This document shows, piece after piece, positions 1 to 6,364 of a stretch of 10,313 nt of DNA. This DNA is from Micrococcaceae bacterium UBA4005 (GTDB lineage Bacteria; Actinomycetota; Actinomycetes; Actinomycetales; Micrococcaceae): assembly GCA_002384315.1 (NCBI GenBank), contig DGBL01000118.1, forward strand, positions 14,340 to 24,652, in the 5' to 3' direction. The notes beneath the pieces were generated by a model that was not told the DNA's origin, ran no database searches, and saw only the letters and a list, made by a program, of their open reading frames with translations. Positions within the stretch are counted from its first letter, which is position 1. Each line of letters begins with the position of its first letter. The position numbers and the translations under genes are program-made.

Positions 1-1115
1 TCATGAGCTTCCAAGTGGTCGATTCGTCCGGTCGCATCCTCGATGAGGGCACCGATCTGGATGCGCTCAAAGAGACCCTCGCGCCAGCCGTCGGCCGGGC
101 TATCGCGGACTCCCTCGGCGCTACTCCGGCAAGCGTACGGCAGGATCCTGCCCGCAGCGCTGCCTCCTCCAACCCGGCGCCACCCGACGCAGACGTGACA
201 GGCGCACGTACCGGCAGAGGCGACGGAAACGGTGGCGTCGCGGAGCAGACCGGCGTCGTCTCCTGGGTTTTCGGGGAGATCCAGCGAGAGATCTCGCGCA
301 CCGTGCGCGGGCACCGCGTCACCGGCTATCCCGCGTTGGTTGACGAAGGAGCCGCCGTGGGCCTGCGCATCTTCAGCCGTGCGGATGAAGCCTCCGTGGC
401 AATGCGCACCGGGGTGATCCGGCTCCTGGCGTTACGGGTTCCCAGTCCGGACAAATACGTGCTTGAACACCTCAGCAACAAGGAAAAACTAACTTTCAGC
501 CAGAATCCGCACGGCAGCGTGCCCGACCTGCTGCGGGACTGCACGCTCGCGGCGATCGATAAGCTCGTGCCGGAAGAGCTTCCGTGGACTGAGCAGGCAT
601 TCGATTCCCTGTATGAAGCTGTGCGCGCAGAGCTGATCGACACCGTCTTCTCCGTCACGGCTACCGTGGAAGTGATCCTCAGCAGGAACGCCGAGCTGCT
701 GCGCCACCTCGCGGAGCAACCGGCCCCGGCGCTGATGACCGCTTTCAGCGACCTGCGCAGCCAGCGTGAGCAACTCATCTATCCAGGATTCGTGGCACGC
801 ACCGGCTATACCCAGTTGGCCCATCTGTCCCGGTATCTGCAGGGGATGCTCAGCAGGCTGGGCAAGCTCGGAACCGCCGTGGACCGGGATGCCGCGCATA
901 CCGCCGTGGTCCAACGGCTTGAGGATGAGTACGACGACGCCGTCGCCGCTTTGCTCCCGGGCGCCCCCCAACTGCCTGCGCGCCTGCGCCGGGTGCGCTG
1001 GATGCTCGAGGAACTCCGGGTGAGCCTGTTTTCCCAGGAACTCGGAACGGCGTACTCCGTGTCAGAAAAGCGCGTCCGGGGAGCGCTCTCCGAGGCGTTG
1101 GCCGCGCGCTCCTGA
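1..1115 (+). CDS. hrpA: ATP-dependent RNA helicase HrpA, C-terminal part (5' truncated by window edge)
   Basis: This is the 3' end of a DEAH-box RNA helicase gene. The helicase core lies upstream of the window, and what remains (about 370 residues) is the DUF3418 region that ends HrpA proteins. Recognisable family stretches are the YPALVDEG segment (about residues 109-116 of the visible part), the LSNKEKLTFSQNPHGSVPDLL block (about 157-177), the FVARTGY...RYLQGMLSRLGKL block (about 264-288) and the terminal ELRVSLFSQELGTAYSVSEKRVR. An Ala/Gly/Asp-rich linker at about 38-82 separates the first short segment from the rest and looks flexible. The ATG at position 3 is very probably an internal methionine, because the frame is open to the window edge and the family runs to about 1,300 residues. 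In other bacteria HrpA resolves stalled or collided ribosomes on mRNA; that role is family knowledge. The gene converges on the HIT gene with an 18-bp gap. Confidence 0.93.
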   Translation, partial: MSFQVVDSSGRILDEGTDLDALKETLAPAVGRAIADSLGATPASVRQDPARSAASSNPAPPDADVTGARTGRGDGNGGVAEQTGVVSWVFGEIQREISRTVRGHRVTGYPALVDEGAAVGLRIFSRADEASVAMRTGVIRLLALRVPSPDKYVLEHLSNKEKLTFSQNPHGSVPDLLRDCTLAAIDKLVPEELPWTEQAFDSLYEAVRAELIDTVFSVTATVEVILSRNAELLRHLAEQPAPALMTAFSDLRSQREQLIYPGFVARTGYTQLAHLSRYLQGMLSRLGKLGTAVDRDAAHTAVVQRLEDEYDDAVAALLPGAPQLPARLRRVRWMLEELRVSLFSQELGTAYSVSEKRVRGALSEALAARS

Positions 1116-1133
1116 TACCCGGGCGGTTGGGTG

Positions 1134-1562
1134 CTAGGCCGGGGGAACCGACGCCCCATGACCAGCGCCGCGCAGGGCGGCACGAAGGGTTTCCGCGTGG
1201 GCGTCCAGTGCTTTCGGGTCCGGGTTGTGGTCCACGTTGTGGACCTCAAAATCCGCCGCACTCTGCGTGGGCCAGACATGCACATGCAGGTGGGGGACTT
1301 CGTAGCCTTCGATCAGCACGCCAACTCGCTTGGCACCGAAAGCCGCCTGTTGCGCCCGGCCAACCGTCTGGGCCACCTCCATCACCCGGGCCAGCAGCGG
1401 CTGATCCGCTTCCAGCCAGTCCGCGACCTCACGACGCGGGACCACCAGTGCGTGCCCATCTGTCAGCGGCGCGATGGTCAGAAACGCGACGACCTCTTCG
1501 TCTTCCCAGACAAACCTGCCGGGGATCTGGCGGTCAATAATTTTGCTAAACAAAGTGCTCAT
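1134..1562 (-). CDS. HIT family nucleotide-binding protein (histidine triad hydrolase)
   Basis: A complete 142-residue protein of the histidine triad superfamily, small cytosolic nucleotide hydrolases or transferases that cleave phosphoramidate or related bonds on purine nucleotides. The signature HxHxHxx is present as H91-L-H93-V-H95-V-W; the middle His (H93) is the expected nucleophile. The N-terminal half has the usual FxKIIDRQIP and DGHALVVPRR (about 35-44) elements, so it resembles the HinT/HIT branch more than GalT. The last 30 or so residues (Asp/Ala-rich) extend slightly past the core fold. It is the last gene of the minus-strand set, 81 bp after the sulfurtransferase stop. No Shine-Dalgarno sequence precedes the ATG, but a TAGCGT hexamer sits 7 nt upstream, so it may have its own leaderless transcript. 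The exact substrate cannot be told from sequence. Confidence 0.93.
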   Translation of the reverse strand: MSTLFSKIIDRQIPGRFVWEDEEVVAFLTIAPLTDGHALVVPRREVADWLEADQPLLARVMEVAQTVGRAQQAAFGAKRVGVLIEGYEVPHLHVHVWPTQSAADFEVHNVDHNPDPKALDAHAETLRAALRGAGHGASVPPA

Positions 1563-1569
1563 GATTATG

Positions 1570-1575
1570 ACGCTA
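1570..1575 (-). promoter_or_regulatory. Candidate -10 hexamer for leaderless HIT transcript
   Basis: On the minus strand TAGCGT matches the actinobacterial TANNNT -10 pattern and ends 7 nt before the ATG of the HIT gene, which would put transcription start on the A of the start codon. No Shine-Dalgarno-like purine run lies in the 20 nt before the ATG. No convincing -35 element is visible. The motif is short and degenerate, so chance occurrence is possible. Confidence 0.4.
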
Positions 1576-1643
1576 CCGTTCGCAGTGCCCCAGATGCCAC
1601 CGCCGTGCCGATCCCCCGGCGCGTCCGGCAGGTTCGCCCGGGA

Positions 1644-2495
1644 TCAGGGCTCCGCCCCGGTGGCGGCGGGCAGCTCCGAACGGGCCGACCACTGGGACCA
1701 CGAGCCGGGGTACAGTGCCGCCGGGTAGCCGGCGATAGCCAGCGCAGCGACCTGATGGGCCGCGGCAACTCCGGACCCGCAATACACGATGACCGGTGAG
1801 TCCGGGTCGACGCCGGCGGAGGCAAAAGTGCACCGCAACTCCTCCACCGGCCTGAACCGTCCGTCCGTTCCGAGGTTCCCGGTGGTGGGGAGGCTTTTGG
1901 CCCCAGGGATATGGCCCGCGCGGGGATCGACCGGTTCATGCTCGCCCCGGTAGCGCCCGGCCGCCCGCGCGTCGAGCAGCACCGTATCCGCGCTCCTATT
2001 CTGGACCTCCCGCAACCCGGCCAAGGGCATATGTCCTGTTCCCAGCTCTACTGTCCCAGGCTCCGGACGCTCCTCGCCCTTCTGCACTGGGTACCCCGCG
2101 TGCAGCCAGGCCGCGAGCCCGCCGTCCAACAGGTGTACCGACGGGAATCCAGCATGGCGCAGCAGCCACCACAAGCGAGCCGAGGCGGTGTTGCCGGCGT
2201 CGTCGTAGGCGACAACGACCTCGTCCTGGTTGATGCCCCACCGCCGGGCGCTCTGTTGCAATGCGGCTGGAGCGGGCAACGGGTGACGCCCGTCCGCGGC
2301 CGACGCCGGCGCCGAGAGCTCGCTCTCGAGATCCACATAGACGGCCCCGGGCAGGTGTGCTTCCCGGTACCGGTCCAGGCCGTGCGGGTCACCCAGCGCC
2401 CAGCGCACGTCGAGCAGAACGGTGCGTTGGCCTTCCTGGAGTCGGCGCCGGACATCGTGCACGCCCAGCAGTATGCCAGCGCCGCTAAAGCTCAA
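1644..2495 (-). CDS. Two-domain sulfurtransferase (3-mercaptopyruvate/thiosulfate type)
   Basis: A tandem rhodanese-fold enzyme that transfers sulfur from 3-mercaptopyruvate or thiosulfate to an acceptor such as thiol or cyanide, through a cysteine persulfide. The first, inactive rhodanese domain has TVLLDVRWALGDPHG...YREAHLPGAVYVDLE. The second carries VLLDARAAGRYRGEHEPVDPRAGHIPGA and the active-site loop CGSGVAA, with the catalytic Cys at about residue 239 counted from the chosen start. A CGSGV loop is typical of mercaptopyruvate sulfurtransferases (SseA-like), whereas classical rhodaneses have CRKGV, so mercaptopyruvate is the more likely substrate. The loop usually ends TA; here it is AA. 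The frame stays open up to an ATG at 2567, but that start would overlap the preceding gene by 83 bp and add residues with no family similarity. I chose TTG at 2495 (283 residues, 11-bp overlap with the hydrolase stop). GTG at 2462 (272 residues) is the alternative. Neither has a strong ribosome binding site, which suggests translational coupling. Confidence 0.88.
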   Translation of the reverse strand: MSFSGAGILLGVHDVRRRLQEGQRTVLLDVRWALGDPHGLDRYREAHLPGAVYVDLESELSAPASAADGRHPLPAPAALQQSARRWGINQDEVVVAYDDAGNTASARLWWLLRHAGFPSVHLLDGGLAAWLHAGYPVQKGEERPEPGTVELGTGHMPLAGLREVQNRSADTVLLDARAAGRYRGEHEPVDPRAGHIPGAKSLPTTGNLGTDGRFRPVEELRCTFASAGVDPDSPVIVYCGSGVAAAHQVAALAIAGYPAALYPGSWSQWSARSELPAATGAEP

Positions 2496-3153
2496 TGCTC
2501 TGCCCAGGCGAGAGGTGCTCGAACTGCGTGCCGTAGTGCCCGCCCAGGCGCCCGACATGCCCTTCAACCAGCTTCAGGCCGGTCTCGTTGAGCAACGCGT
2601 CATGGATCGGAAAAGCCCGCGGAGCCCGCACGCCGATCACGAAGTCAATCACTTCGGCAGTCTTCGACCAGGGTGCATGCACCGGCACCAGCAACGCCTC
2701 CACCCGCGCCCCGTGGGGGACCACGAAAGAGTCTCCGGGGTGATAGACGGCGTCTTCGATGAGATAACCGAGGTTGGCGACCATGGGAATGTGCGCGTGG
2801 ATCAACGCATGCTGGCTGCCGAAGGTGCGCACCGCGAAGCCTGCCGCCGTGAACGCGGTTTCCGGCAGCGCAATGTGCACCCGGGTCACGGCCGCATCCG
2901 AGAGCTGGCCACGCAGCGACCCGGCGACGCCGTCGGGAGCCCAAAGGTGCAGATCCGCAGTCGACTCCAGCGCCGCGACTACTTTTCCGGCGTCGAGGTG
3001 GTCGAAATGTTCGTGGGTGATGAGGATCGCCGTCGCTCCGGAGAGCACTTCCTCCATCTCCCCCGGCGGTGAAAATGAGCCCGGGTCGATCACCATGACG
3101 GAGCCAGCACGCTCCAAACGGACACAGGCGTGGGTAAACTTGGTGAGCTTCAT
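2485..3153 (-). CDS. MBL-fold metal-dependent hydrolase
   Basis: A 222-residue cytosolic protein of the metallo-beta-lactamase superfamily, in the small hydrolase group that begins with a MKLTKFTHACVRLE-type strand. The dinuclear metal site is well formed: THEHFDH gives H47, H49, D51 and H52; the YHPGD segment gives D141; and PIHD gives H184. An additional His cluster at 115-121 (QHALIHAH) probably lines the pocket. The start at 3153 was chosen because the family begins MKLTK. An upstream in-frame ATG at 3258 would run across the intergenic region into the oppositely oriented regulator gene. A TATCCT hexamer ends 7 nt before the ATG and no Shine-Dalgarno sequence is present, suggesting leaderless initiation. 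The downstream sulfurtransferase overlaps its 3' end, so the two are probably co-transcribed. The substrate is unknown. Partnership with a sulfurtransferase recalls persulfide dioxygenase/rhodanese pairs, but the sequence looks like the generic UPF0173-like hydrolase type, so I do not call it that. Confidence 0.9.
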   Translation of the reverse strand: MKLTKFTHACVRLERAGSVMVIDPGSFSPPGEMEEVLSGATAILITHEHFDHLDAGKVVAALESTADLHLWAPDGVAGSLRGQLSDAAVTRVHIALPETAFTAAGFAVRTFGSQHALIHAHIPMVANLGYLIEDAVYHPGDSFVVPHGARVEALLVPVHAPWSKTAEVIDFVIGVRAPRAFPIHDALLNETGLKLVEGHVGRLGGHYGTQFEHLSPGQSIEL

Positions 3154-3160
3154 ACGGCAC

Positions 3161-3166
3161 AGGATA
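3161..3166 (-). promoter_or_regulatory. Candidate -10 hexamer for leaderless hydrolase-sulfurtransferase transcript
   Basis: Read on the minus strand, TATCCT fits TANNNT and is followed by exactly 7 nt before the hydrolase ATG at 3153, the spacing expected when transcription starts on the start codon. The region lacks any purine-rich ribosome binding site for this gene, which supports the idea. The -35 region has no good match to TTGACA. Confidence 0.45.
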
Positions 3167-3180
3167 CCCGTGATGCTGCT

Positions 3181-3203
3181 GATAATCTTGGGAAGGTCCC
3201 CAA
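3181..3203. promoter_or_regulatory. Regulator-hydrolase divergent region: GATAAT hexamer and imperfect palindrome
   Basis: The 98-bp gap between the divergent hydrolase and zur genes holds a plus-strand GATAAT at 3181-3186, a possible -10 for zur with a leader of about 60 nt. Directly after it is the imperfect inverted repeat TTGGGAAGGTCCCCAA at 3188-3203 (6 of 8 positions paired). It does not look like the Zur-box core found upstream of the transporter, so it would have to bind another factor or be fortuitous. No convincing -35 is seen. Confidence 0.25.
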
Positions 3204-3251
3204 CCGCCACCGCACAGACCGGTCGTCTGCGCACAGTAGAGAGCAGTTCGC

Positions 3252-3704
3252 ATGTCATCCGAAGCTGCGCAGGGCGCCCGCCGCGGTTCTGAGCAACGCG
3301 TCACCAAACAGCGCCGCGCCGTCAGTAGCGCGCTGGATGAGTTGAGCGACTTCGTCAGCACACAGGAACTCCACCGGGTTCTTCATGGGAAGGGGCAGTC
3401 CGTCTCCCTCGCCACCGTCTACCGCGTACTGCAATCGATGGCTGACGACGGCCTCGTGGACGTGCTGCGCAATGGGGAGGGTGAATCGGTCTATCGCAGG
3501 TGCGCGGTCGAGCACCATCACCACCACTTGTTGTGTCGGCTGTGTGGGGCCACGGTGGAGGTTGAGGCGCCCTCCGTGGAGCAATGGGCCACCCGCACGG
3601 CAGCAGAACACGGCTACACCGATGTGGCGCACACCGTGGAAATCTACGGCGTGTGCGCCAGCTGCGCCGCCCGGCGGGATCCGATCGCACGGCAAACCAG
3701 ATAG
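3252..3704 (+). CDS. zur: Fur family transcriptional regulator, probable zinc uptake repressor Zur
   Basis: A 150-residue Fur-family repressor. The N-terminal winged helix domain (about 1-80) contains the recognition helix region SLATVYRVLQSMADDGLVD (about 52-70), followed by the hinge. The C-terminal metal-binding and dimerisation domain has the family HHHHHLLCRLCG element (H88-H92, C95, C98) and a second CxxC (C135, C138). The two CxxC pairs form the structural zinc site and the His-rich segment contributes sensor ligands. Fur-type sequences can sense iron, zinc, manganese or nickel; the zinc assignment rests mainly on the adjoining zinc ABC transporter and the Zur-box-like palindrome before it. 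With zinc bound it should repress that operon. The gene is divergent from the hydrolase gene and convergent with the permease gene, whose coding end it overlaps by 61 bp. A modest GAGAG ribosome binding site lies about 9 nt before the ATG. Confidence 0.9.
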   Translation: MSSEAAQGARRGSEQRVTKQRRAVSSALDELSDFVSTQELHRVLHGKGQSVSLATVYRVLQSMADDGLVDVLRNGEGESVYRRCAVEHHHHHLLCRLCGATVEVEAPSVEQWATRTAAEHGYTDVAHTVEIYGVCASCAARRDPIARQTR

Positions 3705-4504
3705 ATGGCGAACGAGATTGTCGTAACGTAAGGGCTTACCGGAATCCGTCCGCCGAGGGCAAGCAGGATACCCCCGACAACCGACACCGTGGCGAAGATA
3801 ACGCTCAAGAGGACAACTAACCGCGGGGTCGCGGTAACTTTCAGCGCCGCAGCGGCCGGGGTGATAAGCAGCGCAAGCACCAGCAGGGCGCCGACTACCT
3901 GGATGGACAGCGCCACCGATATTCCCAGCAGCACCATGAAGCCGATCGACAGGCCACGCACTGGCACTCCCCTGGCCTCGGCGAGGTCGGCATCGGCGCT
4001 GGCGAACGTCAGTGGCCGCCAGATGATTCCCAGGGCGGCGATGACGAGCACGGCGCAGCCGACCAGCAGATTCACTTGCACGCTGCTGACCGAGACGATC
4101 TGGCCGGTCAGCAGGCCGAATTTGTTCGCCGAACGGCCCTCGTAGAGAGCCAGGAACAGGATCCCCAGGCCCAGTCCGAAGGGCATCACCACCCCGATAA
4201 TCGAGTTGCGGTCCCGCGCACGGATGCCCATCAGGCCCAGCGTCACGGCAGCGAGGACCGACCCCGCCAGGGAACCGTAGATGACATTAGCTCCCACCAG
4301 CAGCGCAAAGGCAGCTCCTGCGAAGGACAGTTCCGCAATGCCATGCACAGCGAACGCCAGGTCCCGCATCATGACGAAGGTACCGATCAGCCCGCCCAGA
4401 AGACCGAGGACGGCCCCCGCGATCAGCGAATTGCGCACCAGCGGCAGTAACTCGGCGTAGTTCTGGAAATTGAATACGGCATCCCACAGGTTTTGGAGGT
4501 CCAT
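3644..4504 (-). CDS. znuB: Zinc ABC transporter, integral membrane permease
   Basis: A 286-residue ABC-3 family permease, the membrane channel of a cluster A-I (zinc/manganese) importer. It is almost wholly hydrophobic with about eight to nine membrane segments. The family hallmark in the second or third segment is RDLAFAVHGIAELSFAGAAFALL (about 47-69), corresponding to the usual H-x3-[PE]-G-A region; H54 and E58 are conserved polar positions. Later segments include VVGALLVLALLITPAAAALKVT (about 214-235), also typical. The start ATG at 4504 was chosen over an upstream in-frame ATG at 4540 because it lies 1 bp after the ATPase stop and has a GGAG ribosome binding site at 4512-4515. It is the last gene of the znuA-znuC-znuB operon. 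Its last 61 bp are antisense to the 3' end of zur. Manganese rather than zinc is possible from this subunit alone. Confidence 0.92.
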   Translation of the reverse strand: MDLQNLWDAVFNFQNYAELLPLVRNSLIAGAVLGLLGGLIGTFVMMRDLAFAVHGIAELSFAGAAFALLVGANVIYGSLAGSVLAAVTLGLMGIRARDRNSIIGVVMPFGLGLGILFLALYEGRSANKFGLLTGQIVSVSSVQVNLLVGCAVLVIAALGIIWRPLTFASADADLAEARGVPVRGLSIGFMVLLGISVALSIQVVGALLVLALLITPAAAALKVTATPRLVVLLSVIFATVSVVGGILLALGGRIPVSPYVTTISFAIYLVCRAIGSRRAAQLAHTP

Positions 4505-4505
4505 T

Positions 4506-5366
4506 TCAGATCTCCTCGTGGTGATGATGAGGTGTCGCATCCGGCAGCCCCACCACGATGATCCGGCCGTTATGGCGGAGGACCTCCACAGTGCTGCCGT
4601 ACAGCTCGGAGAGCACGCTGCTGGTCATCACTTCTTCGGGTGTTCCGACCCGGAAGCGGCCATTGGCAAGATAGAGGACCCGGTCCACGTAATCGATAAT
4701 GGGATTGATCTCGTGAGTTACGAAGATCACCGCACTGTTGGCTTCATGGCACTGGGCGTTGATCAGTGAGCTCACTGCTTGTTGGTGGTGCAGGTCCAGT
4801 GAAAGCAATGGTTCGTCGCACAGCAGCACATCCGGATTCGTAGCCAAGGCTTGGGCGGCCCGGAGCCGTTGCTGCTCACCCCCGGAGAGGGTACCCACCG
4901 GCGCATTCGCGTAGGAGGATGCGCCGACGGCTTCAAGCAATGAGTCGACGTGACGGTGATGCGCCGCGTCCCGAAGGCGGATTCCCCAGCGGTGGCCGTC
5001 CAGTCCCAATCCCACCAGGTCGCGCGCCCGCAACGGAGTTTCGGGCGGGAACGGCTGCTGCTGCGGAATGTATCCGATGTTCCGGCTGCCACGGCGCACT
5101 GGCTCGCCAGCAACCTGCACAGAGCCGGAGGTTAGCTTCTCCAGACCCAGCAGGACTTTCAGGAGGCTCGTTTTGCCGGAGCCGTTCGGTCCCAGGACGG
5201 CGAAAAATTCGCCCCGGCGGATATCCAGGTCGAGTCCGCTCCAGAGTTCACGCGCCCCATAGGACAGCGACGCATCGGACAGGCTCACCGCGAGCTCCGA
5301 GGCGCTGCGCAGTCCCTGGCCGGACCCGGCGGCGGATACCTGGCTACTGGCTGGCTGAGGACTCAC
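4506..5366 (-). CDS. znuC: Zinc ABC transporter, ATP-binding protein
   Basis: A 286-residue ABC ATPase that powers the zinc importer from the cytosolic side. Motifs in order: Walker A GPNGSGKT (59-66), Q-loop around Q102, signature LSGGEQQR (160-167), Walker B VLLCDEP (180-186, E185 catalytic), D-loop SLDL and switch His H218 (VTHEI). About 25 residues of low-complexity Ser/Ala/Gln precede the first strand. The C-terminus carries a short His cluster, HHHH at 280-283 followed by EEI, which could bind metal and might sense cytosolic zinc; that is inference. The start is GTG at 5366, overlapping the stop of the binding-protein gene in a GTGA of 4 bp, a sign of translational coupling. The permease gene begins 1 bp after its stop. 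Confidence 0.94.
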   Translation of the reverse strand: MSPQPASSQVSAAGSGQGLRSASELAVSLSDASLSYGARELWSGLDLDIRRGEFFAVLGPNGSGKTSLLKVLLGLEKLTSGSVQVAGEPVRRGSRNIGYIPQQQPFPPETPLRARDLVGLGLDGHRWGIRLRDAAHHRHVDSLLEAVGASSYANAPVGTLSGGEQQRLRAAQALATNPDVLLCDEPLLSLDLHHQQAVSSLINAQCHEANSAVIFVTHEINPIIDYVDRVLYLANGRFRVGTPEEVMTSSVLSELYGSTVEVLRHNGRIIVVGLPDATPHHHHEEI

Positions 5367-6316
5367 GGCGCAACTGCTCCGAGTCCTTCGATCAACCGGT
5401 CGACGTTGCCGGTCATCCAGGAGACATAGTCCTCACCCTCCGGCACGGTTTCCGAAAAGTTGACCACCGGCAGCCCAGCGTCGACCGCTGCGGCGCGGAC
5501 CGCCTCAGTCTGGGGACCTGCGGTCTGCTCGTTATATGCCAGGAACTCGACCCGCCCGGAACGCACCAGAGCCTCGGTATCCCGCAGCACCCCGACAGGA
5601 ACATCCGCGCCGCCCTCGACCGCCTCGCCGAACCCGGCTGGTGTCAGGTCTTTCAAGCCCGCGGCCTCCAACAGATAATGCGGAACCGGCTCGGTAACCG
5701 CTACCGCCTTGCCTGCGGCATCGATCTCGTGCAGCCGGTCCTCGAGACCGGCCAGTGATTCCCTGAGCTTTCCGGCACCGTCGCGATACTCTGCCGCATT
5801 GGCCGCATCGAGATCAACCAACCGGGACTCCACCACATCGACGAGCCGCGACATCGCTGGAAGGCTGTACCAGACGTGCTCGTTAAACCCCTCCACAGGT
5901 TCCTCGCCGCCAGCTGCAGATCCGGAGCCCTCCAGGCCCGAAACATCCGTCGCACTGATGACAAATTCGGGGTCAACACCGGTTTCCTCGACCAGCGGGG
6001 GAAGGAAAGGATCGTAACCGCCGCCGTTGAGTACAACCAGGTCCGCTCTGGACACTGCGAGCTTGTCCTGCACAGTCGGTTCATAGGAGTGCGGATCCTG
6101 GCTCAGACTGTTCACCAGTGAGGTGACTGAAACCCGATCGCCTCCGACTGCTTCGACAATGCTGGCGTAGACGTCGGTGCCGGTGACTACAGTGACGGCG
6201 GTGTTCCCGCCGTCGTTTTCCGACTGGCCGGGCGAAGCTGCACAGCCAACCAGGGCGAGCGCGGAGGACACCGCGAGAACCAGGAACGACCGCGTATACC
6301 GGGGAATATCAGGCAT
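5363..6316 (-). CDS. znuA: Zinc ABC transporter, substrate-binding lipoprotein
   Basis: A 317-residue cluster A-I metal-binding protein, the extracellular receptor of the importer. Residues 1-25 are a lipoprotein signal: basic n-region (R7, R10), hydrophobic core and lipobox LVGC with the lipidated Cys at 25. The likely metal ligands follow the family pattern: H76 in DPHSYEP, H147 in NEHVWYS, H213 in PVPHYLLEAAG, and an acidic residue near FSETVPEGEDYVSWM (probably E289). A His at the third position favours zinc, since manganese-binding relatives such as PsaA have Glu there. There is no long His-rich loop of the kind seen in many ZnuA proteins; residues 129-141 form a short Gly/Glu-rich segment instead. 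The ATG at 6316 gives a good signal peptide. The expected ribosome binding site is poor: AGGAAG lies 11 nt upstream and the bases nearest the ATG are pyrimidine-rich. It is first in the operon, behind a Zur-type palindrome. Confidence 0.94.
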   Translation of the reverse strand: MPDIPRYTRSFLVLAVSSALALVGCAASPGQSENDGGNTAVTVVTGTDVYASIVEAVGGDRVSVTSLVNSLSQDPHSYEPTVQDKLAVSRADLVVLNGGGYDPFLPPLVEETGVDPEFVISATDVSGLEGSGSAAGGEEPVEGFNEHVWYSLPAMSRLVDVVESRLVDLDAANAAEYRDGAGKLRESLAGLEDRLHEIDAAGKAVAVTEPVPHYLLEAAGLKDLTPAGFGEAVEGGADVPVGVLRDTEALVRSGRVEFLAYNEQTAGPQTEAVRAAAVDAGLPVVNFSETVPEGEDYVSWMTGNVDRLIEGLGAVAP

Positions 6317-6358
6317 GGAGGAGGAAACTTCCTAATGAGAATCGATAACGTTAGTGTC

Positions 6359-6364
6359 ATCATA
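6359..6364 (-). promoter_or_regulatory. Candidate -10 of the zinc transporter operon promoter
   Basis: On the minus strand the hexamer TATGAT abuts the 29-bp palindrome. It would give transcription start near 6352 and a leader of roughly 36 nt before the znuA ATG. At 17-bp spacing the -35 would be ATGCGA (3 of 6 against TTGACA), inside the palindrome. A repressor bound there would cover the -35 and spacer, as expected for zinc repression. Confidence 0.45.

Noticed and set aside
1116..1133. A bidirectional terminator between hrpA and the HIT gene
   Set aside because: The 18-bp gap holds no inverted repeat or T-run.
1911..2591. A 226-codon plus-strand open frame opposite the sulfurtransferase
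   Set aside because: It is a shadow of the rhodanese domains on the other strand; no domain, and no ribosome binding site seen.
3154..3258. Longer N-terminus for the hydrolase starting at 3258
   Set aside because: It would cross the whole intergenic region and overlap the zur start, and the extra residues do not resemble the family, which starts MKLTK.
6335..6360. A second Zur box in the znuA leader (region with GATAACGTTAGTGTCATC)
   Set aside because: Only an imperfect palindrome with about 6 of 9 paired positions and no 7-1-7 core.
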